DNA from: Panacagrimonas sp965216805
GTDB lineage: Bacteria > Pseudomonadota > Gammaproteobacteria > Nevskiales > Nevskiaceae
Length of the DNA: 64,000 bases
Direction: 5' to 3'
Assembly: GCF_965216805.1 (NCBI RefSeq)
Contig: NZ_CBDCGN010000003.1
Location: 1,612,001 to 1,676,000 of the forward strand
The notes below the pieces were generated by a model that worked only from the letters and a program-made list of their open reading frames with translations, was not told the origin of the DNA and ran no database searches. Of this stretch, positions 38,069 to 45,685 are shown piece after piece (within the stretch, counting starts at the first letter, position 1; the number at the start of each line of letters is the position of its first letter). The position numbers were made by a program, and so were the translations under genes.

Positions 38069-39811
38069 TCAGGGGGTCACGCGGAACTCCACGCGACGAT
38101 TCTCTTCCTGGCCTTCCTCGGTGTTGTTGTCGGCGATCGGCGCGGACTCGCCGTAACCCTGCGGTCGCATGCGATCGCCGTTGACGCCACGGCCGGTCAG
38201 GTAACGTTTGACCGCGATGGCGCGACGCTCGGACAGGCCTAGGTTATAGGCATCGGTGCCGAGCGAATCGGTGTGGCCTTGCACCTCCACCGACACGTCC
38301 GGATACGCAGCCAAGGTGTCGGCGACGTCATTGAGGATGCTCTGTGCACCGACGGTGAGTTTGTCGGAGTCGAATTCGAACTTGACGCCGCGCAGGATGA
38401 AGCGCTGGTCCAGCGCGCAACCGTTGGCATCTACCGCTTCACCGGCGCGCGGGGTGCGGCAGTCTCCGACCAGCGCGCAGCCGTTGGGCAGCACCTTCAG
38501 ACCGGGCGGGGTCCGCGGGCACTCATCGAGGTGGTCGGGAATGCCGTCGCCATCGCTGTCCAGCGGGCAGCCGTCCGGGCCGACCTTGATGCTCGGATCG
38601 GAGTTCGGGCACTTGTCGAGGTGATCGGGGATGCCGTCGCCATCGCTATCGGCGATGGGGCAGCCTGCGGCGTCCACTGCGGTGCCTGGGGCGGTTTCGG
38701 GGCACTTGTCCAGATAGTCGGGTACGCCGTCACCGTCGGCATCGACTGGGCAGCCCTTGCCATCCACCGCCACGCCGGCCGGGGTTCCGGGGCATTCGTC
38801 GAGGTGGTCGGGTACGCCGTCGCCGTCGGAGTCGATGGGACAGCCGTTGCTGTCCACCGGCGAGCCGGGCGGAGTATTGGGGCACTTGTCCAGGTAGTCG
38901 GGCACGCCATCCTGGTCCAGGTCGATCGGGCAGCCATCCGAGTAGACCTGCACGCCCTCCGGCGTGTTGGGGCATTTGTCCTTGCGATCGATCACGCCGT
39001 CGCCGTCGGAGTCGGCGAACTGGCCGCCGAAGGCATAGCGGAAGCTGGCGCCGATGTTATGAGCCTTGTATTCGCCCTCGCGTTCGGTGCGCACGCCGGT
39101 GAGCGCATCGGTCACGCCGAAGGAAGGCTCCTCGGCCGAGATGAAACGATAGTCCAGCGACAGTGCGGTGAAGTTGCCGAACCAGTAGGCGATACCGCCA
39201 CCGGCCTGATACGCCACGGTGTCGTCGTCGGCATCGGTACCGGAGCTGGCCAGCTCGGTGTTCTGCATGCCGATACCGCCGCCGAAATAGGGCGCGAAAT
39301 TGCCGAGGTCGATGTCGTACCAGACATTGGCCATCAGGCGCAGAGATTTGAGCGACGCGTTGTTGGAGCCCGACTCGATACCGTTGGTGAAGAACGATTT
39401 GACGTCGTTCTCGGCATAGCGAAGATTCAGTTCAGGGCGCAGGCCGCCATCGAAGAGATAACCGAACGAGAACCCTCCGCCGAAGCCGTCGTCCATCGCG
39501 ATGCTGGAATTGAACAGCGTCGACGTGCCTGGCGTGGTGACCTCGTTGGAGCCGATCACGCACAGGCCAAGCGCTTCCAAGTCCAGACCCAGCAGGTCGA
39601 TGGGCAGAATGCAGGTGTTGGGCGTTCCGGTTTCGGGCGTGGTGACGTTTAGCGTGCCGTCGATGTCCTCGACATCCGAATAGAACCCTTCCAGTCCGAA
39701 ATACCAGCCGGGCTGCGATTGCGCTGCCACGACACCGGACAAGCCCATCATGCTGACGCCGATCACGCTTTTGATCAGCGCATCTCGAACGCGATTGCCA
39801 ATAGCAGCCAT
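38069..39811 (-). CDS. OmpA-family outer-membrane protein with calcium-type (TSP3) repeats
   Basis: The 580-residue protein has a signal peptide (about 1-30, ending VVAAQ), an N-terminal eight-stranded beta-barrel (about 33-268, ending KAHNIGASFRYAFG), six thrombospondin type 3-like repeats with DSDGDGVPDHLDECP-type Asp-rich calcium loops plus one degenerate copy (about 272-460), and a C-terminal OmpA peptidoglycan-binding domain (about 468-580) with GHTDSLGTDAYNLGLSERRA and the arginine that binds diaminopimelate. It links the outer membrane to the wall. The repeat DNA has a period near 105-111 bp, so copy number may vary between strains. A promoter and a terminator bracket it as a single-gene unit. 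Confidence 0.95.
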   Translation of the reverse strand: MAAIGNRVRDALIKSVIGVSMMGLSGVVAAQSQPGWYFGLEGFYSDVEDIDGTLNVTTPETGTPNTCILPIDLLGLDLEALGLCVIGSNEVTTPGTSTLFNSSIAMDDGFGGGFSFGYLFDGGLRPELNLRYAENDVKSFFTNGIESGSNNASLKSLRLMANVWYDIDLGNFAPYFGGGIGMQNTELASSGTDADDDTVAYQAGGGIAYWFGNFTALSLDYRFISAEEPSFGVTDALTGVRTEREGEYKAHNIGASFRYAFGGQFADSDGDGVIDRKDKCPNTPEGVQVYSDGCPIDLDQDGVPDYLDKCPNTPPGSPVDSNGCPIDSDGDGVPDHLDECPGTPAGVAVDGKGCPVDADGDGVPDYLDKCPETAPGTAVDAAGCPIADSDGDGIPDHLDKCPNSDPSIKVGPDGCPLDSDGDGIPDHLDECPRTPPGLKVLPNGCALVGDCRTPRAGEAVDANGCALDQRFILRGVKFEFDSDKLTVGAQSILNDVADTLAAYPDVSVEVQGHTDSLGTDAYNLGLSERRAIAVKRYLTGRGVNGDRMRPQGYGESAPIADNNTEEGQEENRRVEFRVTP

Positions 39812-39860
39812 ACAGCCCCCTGAGAAGCGGTTTTTGTTGAGTGAATCCAGTCTGTGCGCG

Positions 39861-39889
39861 AGTGTAGCGGATGCCGTGTTACAGGTCAG
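39861..39889 (-). promoter_or_regulatory. Probable sigma-70 promoter of the OmpA-family gene
   Basis: On the minus strand CTGACC (39889-39884) and TACACT (39866-39861) are spaced by 17 nt, each matching the consensus at four of six positions. The start of transcription would be near 39854, about 40 nt before the ATG, with GGGGG before the start codon. Confidence 0.5.
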
Positions 39890-39990
39890 CGTTCAAACGA
39901 CTTTAAGTTAATGCCCTAATTTACTGACTTGTTTGAAATTAGCAAGCAGAAATTTTTGTCGAACCTGAATATCGGGGCCTCCCGTTCCAG

Positions 39991-40361
39991 GCTGCCGCGC
40001 CGCCAGGTCTTTCATGATCTCCAGCGAGCCGCCGCCGATGGTGAGGACCTTGGTTTCGCGGTACGCCCGCGACACGGTGTCGCGAGCGCTGGCGCGAGCG
40101 TGGGTGCGGGAGCGGGCGTCTACCGCGATCAATATCCGAGCTGCCGCGCCGCCAGGTCTTTCATGATCTCCAGCGAGCCGCCGCCGATGGTGAGGACCTT
40201 GGTTTCGCGGTACGCCCGCGACACGGTGTCGCGAGCGCTGGCGCGAGCGTGGGTGCGGGAGCGGGCGTCTACCGCGATCAATATCCGAGCTGCCGCGCCG
40301 CCAGGTCTTTCATGATCTCCAGCGAGCCGCCGCCGATGGTGAGGACCTTGGTTTCGCGGTA
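39991..40361. repeat. Two-and-a-half copies of a 149-bp tandem repeat containing the acyl-CoA dehydrogenase gene tail
   Basis: The unit is 73 bp (A) plus 76 bp (B), arranged A-B-A-B-A. A occurs at 39991-40063, 40140-40212 and 40289-40361; B occurs at 40064-40139 and 40213-40288. All copies of each are identical by eye. The last A (40289-40361) is the true 3' end of the acyl-CoA dehydrogenase gene on the minus strand, so its final 24 codons' worth of sequence exist three times. B contains a palindrome, CGCGACAC-G-GTGTCGCG. In every copy the region encoding YRETKVLTIGGGSLEIMKDL is kept intact. The rest of the 466 bp between the two genes holds the ompA promoter and nothing else recognised. Confidence 0.95.
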
Positions 40362-41423
40362 GATCCGCTCCACCCGTGCACCGCGCAAGTAGCCCGCGCC
40401 GCCGAAAACCTGCATCGCCTCGTTGGCGATCCATTCGAGATGAGTGCAGGCCAGGTTTTTGAGCATGCAGACCTCTGCGATGGGCGTCTGCCGCTGGGAT
40501 ACCCGCCAGGTGACGACATCCAGGTTGGCCTTGACCGCCTCCAGGCGCATGCGCATGTCCACCAGCTTGTGGCGGATCACCTGATGGCGGATCAAGGCCT
40601 TGCCGAAGGTCTCCCGGGCACGCGCGTAGTCCAGGGCATCTTCGTAGCAGACCTTGGCGAACGCGTAGGCCTGTGCCGCCAGCATGATCCGCTCTTGATT
40701 GAAGTTGAGCATGATGGCCATGAAGCCCTGATTCTCGCGGCCAATCAGGTTATCCACCGGCACACGACAGTCCTCGAAGTACAGCGTCGCGGTGTCGGAG
40801 CAGCGCCAGCCCATCTTGTCCAGCGGCGTGCGCGTCAGGCCCGGCGTGTCGCCCTCGATCACCAGCAGCGACACGCCGTTCATGCCGGGCTCGCCGGTGC
40901 GCACCGCCGCGGTCAGAAAGTCGGCACGCATGCCGGAGGTGATGAAGGTCTTGCTGCCGTTGACGACGTAGTGATCGCCGTCGCGGACCGCGCGGGTTTT
41001 GAGATTGGCGACGTCCGATCCGCCGCTGGGTTCGGTGATGGCGAGCGCGGCGATCCTGCGTCCCTCCAGTACCGGCCGCGCAAAGCGCTCCTGTTGCGCC
41101 GGCGTGCCCACGTGACAGATCGGCGGGGTGCCGATGCCGTGACTCATCAGGCTGGCAATGACGCCGCCGCTACCGCTGCGGGCCAGCTCCTCGGTGAGCA
41201 CATTGGCGTAGAACAGATCCGGCACCTCGATGCCGCCACAGCGCTCGGGAAAGCCGACCTGCAGCACCCCGGCCTCGGCCGCGCGCAGATGCAACTCCCG
41301 CGGTAAGTGGCCGGCGTTTTCCCAGGCCTCGACATTGGGTGAAATCTCTTTTTCCACAAAGCGTCTCACCTGCGTGCGAAAGGCTTCGTGATCCTTGTCG
41401 TAAAAGGGATTGAGATATGTCAT
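40278..41423 (-). CDS. Acyl-CoA dehydrogenase
   Basis: The 381-residue FAD enzyme has the three ACAD domains: N-terminal helices with RRFVEKEISPNVEAWENAG, the middle beta domain with ALAITEPSGGSDVANLKT and NGSKTFITSG, and the C-terminal helical domain ending YRETKVLTIGGGSLEIMKDLAARQLGY. The position of the catalytic base in short and medium chain enzymes is Gly here (IGGG). Glu244 in NFNQERIMLAA aligns with the base used by isovaleryl-CoA and long-chain enzymes, so a branched or long substrate is likely. It is divergent from an acyl-CoA synthetase gene (87 bp apart). Its 3' end is amplified as part of a 149-bp tandem repeat. Confidence 0.93.
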   Translation of the reverse strand: MTYLNPFYDKDHEAFRTQVRRFVEKEISPNVEAWENAGHLPRELHLRAAEAGVLQVGFPERCGGIEVPDLFYANVLTEELARSGSGGVIASLMSHGIGTPPICHVGTPAQQERFARPVLEGRRIAALAITEPSGGSDVANLKTRAVRDGDHYVVNGSKTFITSGMRADFLTAAVRTGEPGMNGVSLLVIEGDTPGLTRTPLDKMGWRCSDTATLYFEDCRVPVDNLIGRENQGFMAIMLNFNQERIMLAAQAYAFAKVCYEDALDYARARETFGKALIRHQVIRHKLVDMRMRLEAVKANLDVVTWRVSQRQTPIAEVCMLKNLACTHLEWIANEAMQVFGGAGYLRGARVERIYRETKVLTIGGGSLEIMKDLAARQLGY

Positions 41424-41510
41424 CAGGATTACCGTCTGGTAGATGAAGGGCTGACGGCCACGCTAGTCGTCCGTTAGCATGCGATCAAGCCCACCCGAAG
41501 CGAGTCCGCC

Positions 41511-43187
41511 ATGACGGTTGCCGAACAAGACCTGCCGCTGCAGTGTTTCTATCGTCAGGAGCGCGAGCACCCCGACCAGATCTACTTCACCCAGCCGACC
41601 GGTGGCGGGCAGGTGGTGGAGCTGAACTGGAAGCAGGTGGGCGAGCAGGCGCGGCGCATGGCAGCGCACCTGCAGTCGTTTGGCTGGGAGTCGGGGTCGC
41701 GCATCGCCATCATCGGCAAGAACAGCGCGCACTGGGTCATCGCGGATCTTGCAATCTGGATGTCCGGCTACGTGTCGGTGCCCCTGTACCCGACGCTGAC
41801 GGCGGCCAGCGTGCGCCAGATCCTGGACCACAGCGAGGCGCGCGCGGTATTCATCGGCAAGCTCGACGACTGGATGTCCATGCGCAGCGGCCTGCCCGAG
41901 GGCATCGAGCGCATCCGCCTGCCGCTATCGCCCGAGGAGTCCTGTGCCCACTGGGACGACATCGTCGCGAAAACCGCGCCGCTGGCCGGCAATCCGCTGC
42001 GCGCGGCAGACGATCTGGCCACCATCATCTACACCTCCGGCACCACCGGCATGCCGAAAGGCGTGATGCACGCTTTTGGAAATTTTGCCAGCGCCACGGT
42101 GTCGGCCAACGAGCGCTTCAAACTCGGCTCCGGGGCGCGGCTTCTGTCCTACCTGCCGCTGTCACACATCGCCGAGCGCAATGCGGTGGAGGTGCTGTCG
42201 ATGAAGATGGGCGCGCACATCTTCTTTGCCGAGTCGCTGGAGACGTTTGCCGCCGACCTGCAGCGCGCCCGGCCCACCATGTTTTTTTCGGTGCCGCGGC
42301 TGTGGGTCAAATTCCAGCAGGGCGTCCACGCCAAGATGCCGCGCGAGAAGCTGGAGCGCCTGCTGCGCATTCCCCTGCTCAACCGCATCATCAAGCGCAA
42401 GATTCTGGCGGGCCTGGGGCTGGATCAATGCCAACTGGCTGCCGGTGGCGCGGCGCCGATGCCGCCGGATCTGCTGCGCTGGTATGCGCGCCTGGGTCTG
42501 GAGATCATCGAGGTCTACGGCATGACCGAGAACTGCGGTATCTCGCATTCAACTGTGCCCGGCGACCCCAAGGCCGGGTATGTCGGACTGCCTTACGTGG
42601 GCGTGGAAAGTCGCCTGGCCGCGGACGGCGAAGTGCAGATGCGCAGCGGCGCGGTGATGCAGGGCTATTTCCGGGAGCCCGAGAAGACCCGCGAAGCAAT
42701 GACCGAGGACGGCTGGCTGCGCACCGGTGATCGCGGCCAGCTCGACGAACAGGGGCGCCTGCGCATCACCGGTCGGGTGAAGGAGCTTTTCAAGACCTCC
42801 AAGGGCAAGTACGTGGCGCCGGCGCCCATCGAAAATCGCCTGGCGGCGAACCCCAAGGTCGAGGCCTGCTGTGTCATGGGCGCGAATCTGGGCCAGCCGT
42901 TCGCGGTGGTGATCCTGCCGCCGGACGTGCTCGCCGCGTGCGGTAAGGATGCCACTCAGCGCGCCGCGGTGACCGACTCGCTGCAGGCGCATCTGGCCGC
43001 GGTCAACCAGCAGCTGGACGCGCACGAGCGGCTGGATTTTATAGCCGTCAGCGGCGACGCCTGGACGGTGGACAGTGGTTTCGTCACCCCTACGCTGAAG
43101 GTCAAGCGCAATGTGGTCGAGGCGCATTACGAGCCGAGGGTGGACCGCTGGGTGGCGGCCAAGTCGCCGGTGGTCTGGGACGCCTGA
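41511..43187 (+). CDS. AMP-dependent acyl-CoA synthetase (long-chain fatty acid ligase-like)
   Basis: The 558-residue ligase contains the AMP-binding signature YTSGTTGMPKGVMHAF, PLSHIAERNAVE (long-chain type), the EVYGMTENCGISH adenylate motif, WLRTGDRGQLDEQGRLRITGRVKELFKTSKGKYVAP and a C-terminal cap. It activates a carboxylic acid, probably a fatty acid, to its CoA thioester. The length is shorter than plant or FACL enzymes but in range for bacterial members of this branch. The divergent acyl-CoA dehydrogenase gene supports beta-oxidation of the product. The start follows AGTCCGCC with only a weak ribosome-binding site. Confidence 0.92.
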   Translation: MTVAEQDLPLQCFYRQEREHPDQIYFTQPTGGGQVVELNWKQVGEQARRMAAHLQSFGWESGSRIAIIGKNSAHWVIADLAIWMSGYVSVPLYPTLTAASVRQILDHSEARAVFIGKLDDWMSMRSGLPEGIERIRLPLSPEESCAHWDDIVAKTAPLAGNPLRAADDLATIIYTSGTTGMPKGVMHAFGNFASATVSANERFKLGSGARLLSYLPLSHIAERNAVEVLSMKMGAHIFFAESLETFAADLQRARPTMFFSVPRLWVKFQQGVHAKMPREKLERLLRIPLLNRIIKRKILAGLGLDQCQLAAGGAAPMPPDLLRWYARLGLEIIEVYGMTENCGISHSTVPGDPKAGYVGLPYVGVESRLAADGEVQMRSGAVMQGYFREPEKTREAMTEDGWLRTGDRGQLDEQGRLRITGRVKELFKTSKGKYVAPAPIENRLAANPKVEACCVMGANLGQPFAVVILPPDVLAACGKDATQRAAVTDSLQAHLAAVNQQLDAHERLDFIAVSGDAWTVDSGFVTPTLKVKRNVVEAHYEPRVDRWVAAKSPVVWDA

Positions 43188-43240
43188 GCGCGCTTGCTGC
43201 ATCGTGCGCAGACTGCGCTCCGACCCATAAGAAAATACAA

Positions 43241-43936
43241 ATGAACGCCGTTCCCAAGTCCTACCTCAACCCGGAATTCCTCAAGAGTCCGGAAGCACGC
43301 GCGGTACGCATCCTGTGCGAGTACCTGGACACTGAGCGGCGCTTTCGCGACATGGCGATCAAGCGCGGCGTCATTCTGTTCGGATCGGCGCGCCTGCCCC
43401 AGGACGATCCGGCCTACCAGGGCGCCGCCGATCTCGCCGAGCTGATCGCGCGCTGGACCACCGAACGCCACGCGCCGCAGGATCGCTACAGCATCGTCAC
43501 CGGCGGCGGCCCCGGCATCATGCAGGCCGCCCATCAGGGCGCAGCGCGGGTCGATGCCCAGCTCAACATCGGTTTGAACATTTCACTGCCGCATGAAGAG
43601 GGCGCCAATCCGTACGTTGATCCCGCGCGCGCAGTGGTGTTTCACTACTTCTTCATGCGCAAGTTCTGGTTCATGAATCTGGCGCGTGCAGCCGTGATCT
43701 TTCCGGGCGGCTTCGGAACCATGGACGAGTTGTTCGAACTGCTGACCCTGACCCAGACCGGCAAATCTGCGCCGATGCCGATCGTGCTGTACGACCGCGC
43801 GTTCTGGACCGAGGTATTCAATTTCGAGGCGCTGGCGCGTCGCGGCCTGATCAACCCGGCCGATCTCAGGCTCTACGGCTACGCCGACACGCCGCAGGAA
43901 GCGATGGATCTGCTGCTGCCCGGCCTGCCGGACTGA
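43241..43936 (+). CDS. LOG-family (lysine decarboxylase-like) nucleotide hydrolase
   Basis: The 231-residue protein has the Rossmann fold of the LOG/TIGR00730 family. Key motifs are VTGGGPGIMQAAHQGA (about 87-102) and PGGFGTMDELFEL (about 151-163), where the PGGxGTxxE residues bind the phosphoribose of nucleotide monophosphates. Proteins of this family release the base from AMP or cytokinin monophosphates, or act as nucleotide 5'-monophosphate nucleosidases. The older label 'lysine decarboxylase' is a known misnomer. It lies 53 bp after the acyl-CoA synthetase. Confidence 0.92.
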   Translation: MNAVPKSYLNPEFLKSPEARAVRILCEYLDTERRFRDMAIKRGVILFGSARLPQDDPAYQGAADLAELIARWTTERHAPQDRYSIVTGGGPGIMQAAHQGAARVDAQLNIGLNISLPHEEGANPYVDPARAVVFHYFFMRKFWFMNLARAAVIFPGGFGTMDELFELLTLTQTGKSAPMPIVLYDRAFWTEVFNFEALARRGLINPADLRLYGYADTPQEAMDLLLPGLPD

Positions 43937-43957
43937 TTGCGCGCGATCGACCGGATT

Positions 43958-44188
43958 TCAGTCCAGGTCCATGTCGAGGTCGTCGCCCACGACCTTGCGC
44001 AACTCGCGCATTTCCTTGTAGCGCTCGACATCGCGCCAGTCGCGCAGCTTGGTCTGGGGCGCGATATCCGGCACGTCGGGCTCAGCCGGACCGGTATCGT
44101 CTCCCGCGTCGTCGGCATCGAACGGCACGGATTCATCGAAGCTTTTGGGGGCTTCGGCTTGCGGCTTCTGCTTCGGCTTTCGGGCCAT
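43958..44188 (-). CDS. PA3496-type small acidic protein
   Basis: The 76-residue, very acidic protein begins MARKPKQKPQAEAPKSFDES, has a disordered Asp/Glu/Pro-rich middle, and ends with the conserved block WRDVERYKEMRELRKVVGDDLD. That last block is the signature of the small PA3496-like family of gammaproteobacteria, sometimes annotated as putative envelope-integrity proteins; the biological role is not established. No signal peptide is seen. It lies directly downstream of the TIGR04282 gene on the same strand. Confidence 0.8.
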   Translation of the reverse strand: MARKPKQKPQAEAPKSFDESVPFDADDAGDDTGPAEPDVPDIAPQTKLRDWRDVERYKEMRELRKVVGDDLDMDLD

Positions 44189-44212
44189 GGTCGGGAGCGG
44201 GCACCAATCACG

Positions 44213-44941
44213 TTACGACGGCGCGCCTTGTAGCAGGCTTTGAGTCGGGCGGGAAGGGGCGGCGGGCAGCACGGCCTCCTGGCGCCAGTCCCAGCCCTGC
44301 CGGCGTGCCCGTCGCACGTCGGCCGGATGATCGATGTCCGCCCTGGGCGGCTGCAGCGTGATCCGCCAACCGTGCTGCCGCAGACGGGCGCAGGTCTGGT
44401 CCAGTTCGCGTCCGGAGCTCCATTCGATCCCTCGCAGCACGCCGGGTAGCGCGCGCCGCGTGCCGATCATCACGTAGCCGCCGTCGGTCGCCGGCTGCAG
44501 CACCGCATCGGCACCGTCGAGCAGGCGGTGGGCAGCGCCGCGCAAATCTTCGGCGCTGAGCTCAACCGTGTCGGTGCCGATCAGCAGGGCCGCACGATAT
44601 CCGGCCCGCAGCGCCGAGTTCAGGGCCTGAGCCATGCGCCGGCCCAGATCGCCCGCACACTGATGCCGCAGACCGCCGGTCGCCCCGCGCGCCAGACTCT
44701 GCAGCACGGGATGCCGGCCGCGGGAGGCCGACCACAGCTGCACCGGCCCGCAACCGGCGTTCAGGGCGACGGCCACACTGCGTTGCAGCAGCGCGCGATG
44801 GATGCGCACCGCGCCCAGGGCGCCATAAGCCGGGATCAGCCGCGTCTTGCACTGCCCCGCGACGGGGGCACGCGCAAAGACCAGGACCGGGACGCCAAGG
44901 TCGCCGTCGGTAGTCGAGACAAAAGGGGGGCGAGCCGACAC
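44213..44941 (-). CDS. TIGR04282-family (DUF2064) nucleotidyl/glycosyl transferase-like protein
   Basis: The 242-residue protein resembles the DUF2064/TIGR04282 group of GT-A-fold transferases linked in some bacteria with arsenosugar-like synthesis. It contains VLVFARAPVAGQCKTRLIP near the N-terminus, GDLGRRMAQALNSALRAGYRAALLIGTDTVEL in the middle, and DAVLQPATDGGYVMIGTRR further on, where GTD and DGGY are the family motifs. The substrate is unknown. Its C-terminus is a short extension rich in Gln/Pro/Ser. It shares strand and probably transcript with the downstream PA3496-type gene (24 bp gap). Confidence 0.85.
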   Translation of the reverse strand: MSARPPFVSTTDGDLGVPVLVFARAPVAGQCKTRLIPAYGALGAVRIHRALLQRSVAVALNAGCGPVQLWSASRGRHPVLQSLARGATGGLRHQCAGDLGRRMAQALNSALRAGYRAALLIGTDTVELSAEDLRGAAHRLLDGADAVLQPATDGGYVMIGTRRALPGVLRGIEWSSGRELDQTCARLRQHGWRITLQPPRADIDHPADVRRARRQGWDWRQEAVLPAAPSRPTQSLLQGAPS

Positions 44942-44974
44942 CGCGTCAGACTACCGCAGGCCCGGAGCGGTGGT

Positions 44975-44980
44975 TATACT
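44975..44980 (+). promoter_or_regulatory. -10 element of the tRNA-Ala promoter
   Basis: TATACT at 44975-44980 lies 14 bp before the mature tRNA, placing the transcription start near 44987. No clear -35 hexamer was found in the GC-rich region upstream. The hexamer lies in the short intergenic space, 34 bp past the start of the divergent TIGR04282 gene. Confidence 0.6.
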
Positions 44981-44993
44981 CGCGCCCCCGCAC

Positions 44994-45069
<76 letters not shown>

Positions 45070-45101
45070 TTACATGGCGCATGCAAGTGCGCAGAAGTCG
45101 G

Positions 45102-45127
45102 AGAACCCCGCGAAAGCGGGGTTCTTT
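45102..45127 (+). terminator. Terminator downstream of tRNA-Ala
   Basis: AGAACCCCGC and GCGGGGTTCT make a 10-bp stem around a stable GAAA tetraloop, followed by TTCGG with only a short T run. It lies 33 nt after the tRNA. Confidence 0.8.
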
Positions 45128-45300
45128 CGGTCCGGTGTTCCTCTGACCGACGATTGCTAGCCGGTGCGAGCCCGGCGGATCATGGGAAGTCATCGGCAGG
45201 ACCAACGCCATTCAAGGCACTGTCCGCTGCCATGGCAGGTGCTTGATCGTCCGGCGTGCGGTGCGCCGACCCCGGTATCGAGGCGAACTGGAGTGAGCCC

Positions 45301-45603
45301 ATGAACAGACTCGTTGCGGCCGCGGCGGCGTTTTTGATGCTGTCGACTGCGCATGCCCAGTCGGTTCGACTGGAGGGCCAGATCATCAAGACCGGGATGA
45401 GCGTGGAGGGTGTGCTGGCTGCGGCGGGGCCACCCACCTCGACCACGTCCCTGGTCAACGAATTCGGCGGTCCCGACGGGCAATTGCTGTTCTACCGATT
45501 CGACGGCTACAACAAGCGCACGGTGGTGATCCAGGCCGATGCCTACGGCGAGGTGGTGCGCATCGAGCAGTGCCTGGGGCAGAAGGCGGACGGATGTCGC
45601 TGA
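45301..45603 (+). CDS. Small exported protein, BamE/SmpA- or DUF2845-like
   Basis: The 100-residue product has a clear signal peptide (about 1-19, ending AHA-QS). The mature part reads IIKTGMSVEGVLAAAGPPTSTT, then a beta-rich section FYRFDGYNKRTVVIQADAYGEVVRIEQ. A Gly-Met-(x)n-Val-Leu-x-x-x-Gly-x-Pro pattern followed by strands recalls the BamE/SmpA and DUF2845 folds, but there is no lipobox Cys, and the match is by eye only. GGAG lies about 9 nt before the ATG. A longer start at 45256 adds 15 residues ahead of the signal peptide and is unlikely. Confidence 0.7.
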   Translation: MNRLVAAAAAFLMLSTAHAQSVRLEGQIIKTGMSVEGVLAAAGPPTSTTSLVNEFGGPDGQLLFYRFDGYNKRTVVIQADAYGEVVRIEQCLGQKADGCR

Positions 45604-45685
45604 CCGTGCGGCGAGCTCGTGGTGCGGGCGAGCGGCCGATCTTCGATCGATGGCATCCGGTGCTTCGATTGCCGAACCGCCCAGC

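Noticed and set aside
38273..39652. 459-codon open frame on the plus strand opposite ompA
   Set aside because: It mirrors the repeated calcium-loop codons and has no domain of its own.
39908..40132. Short minus-strand open frame in the tandem repeat (74 codons)
   Set aside because: Its only start is the TTG overlapping a repeated stop and there is no ribosome-binding site; most of it is the duplicated gene tail. Kept only as an observation on the repeat.
39991..40361. CRISPR-like array
   Set aside because: The units are 149 bp, with no short repeat/variable spacer alternation; they are tandem copies of one gene tail plus flank.
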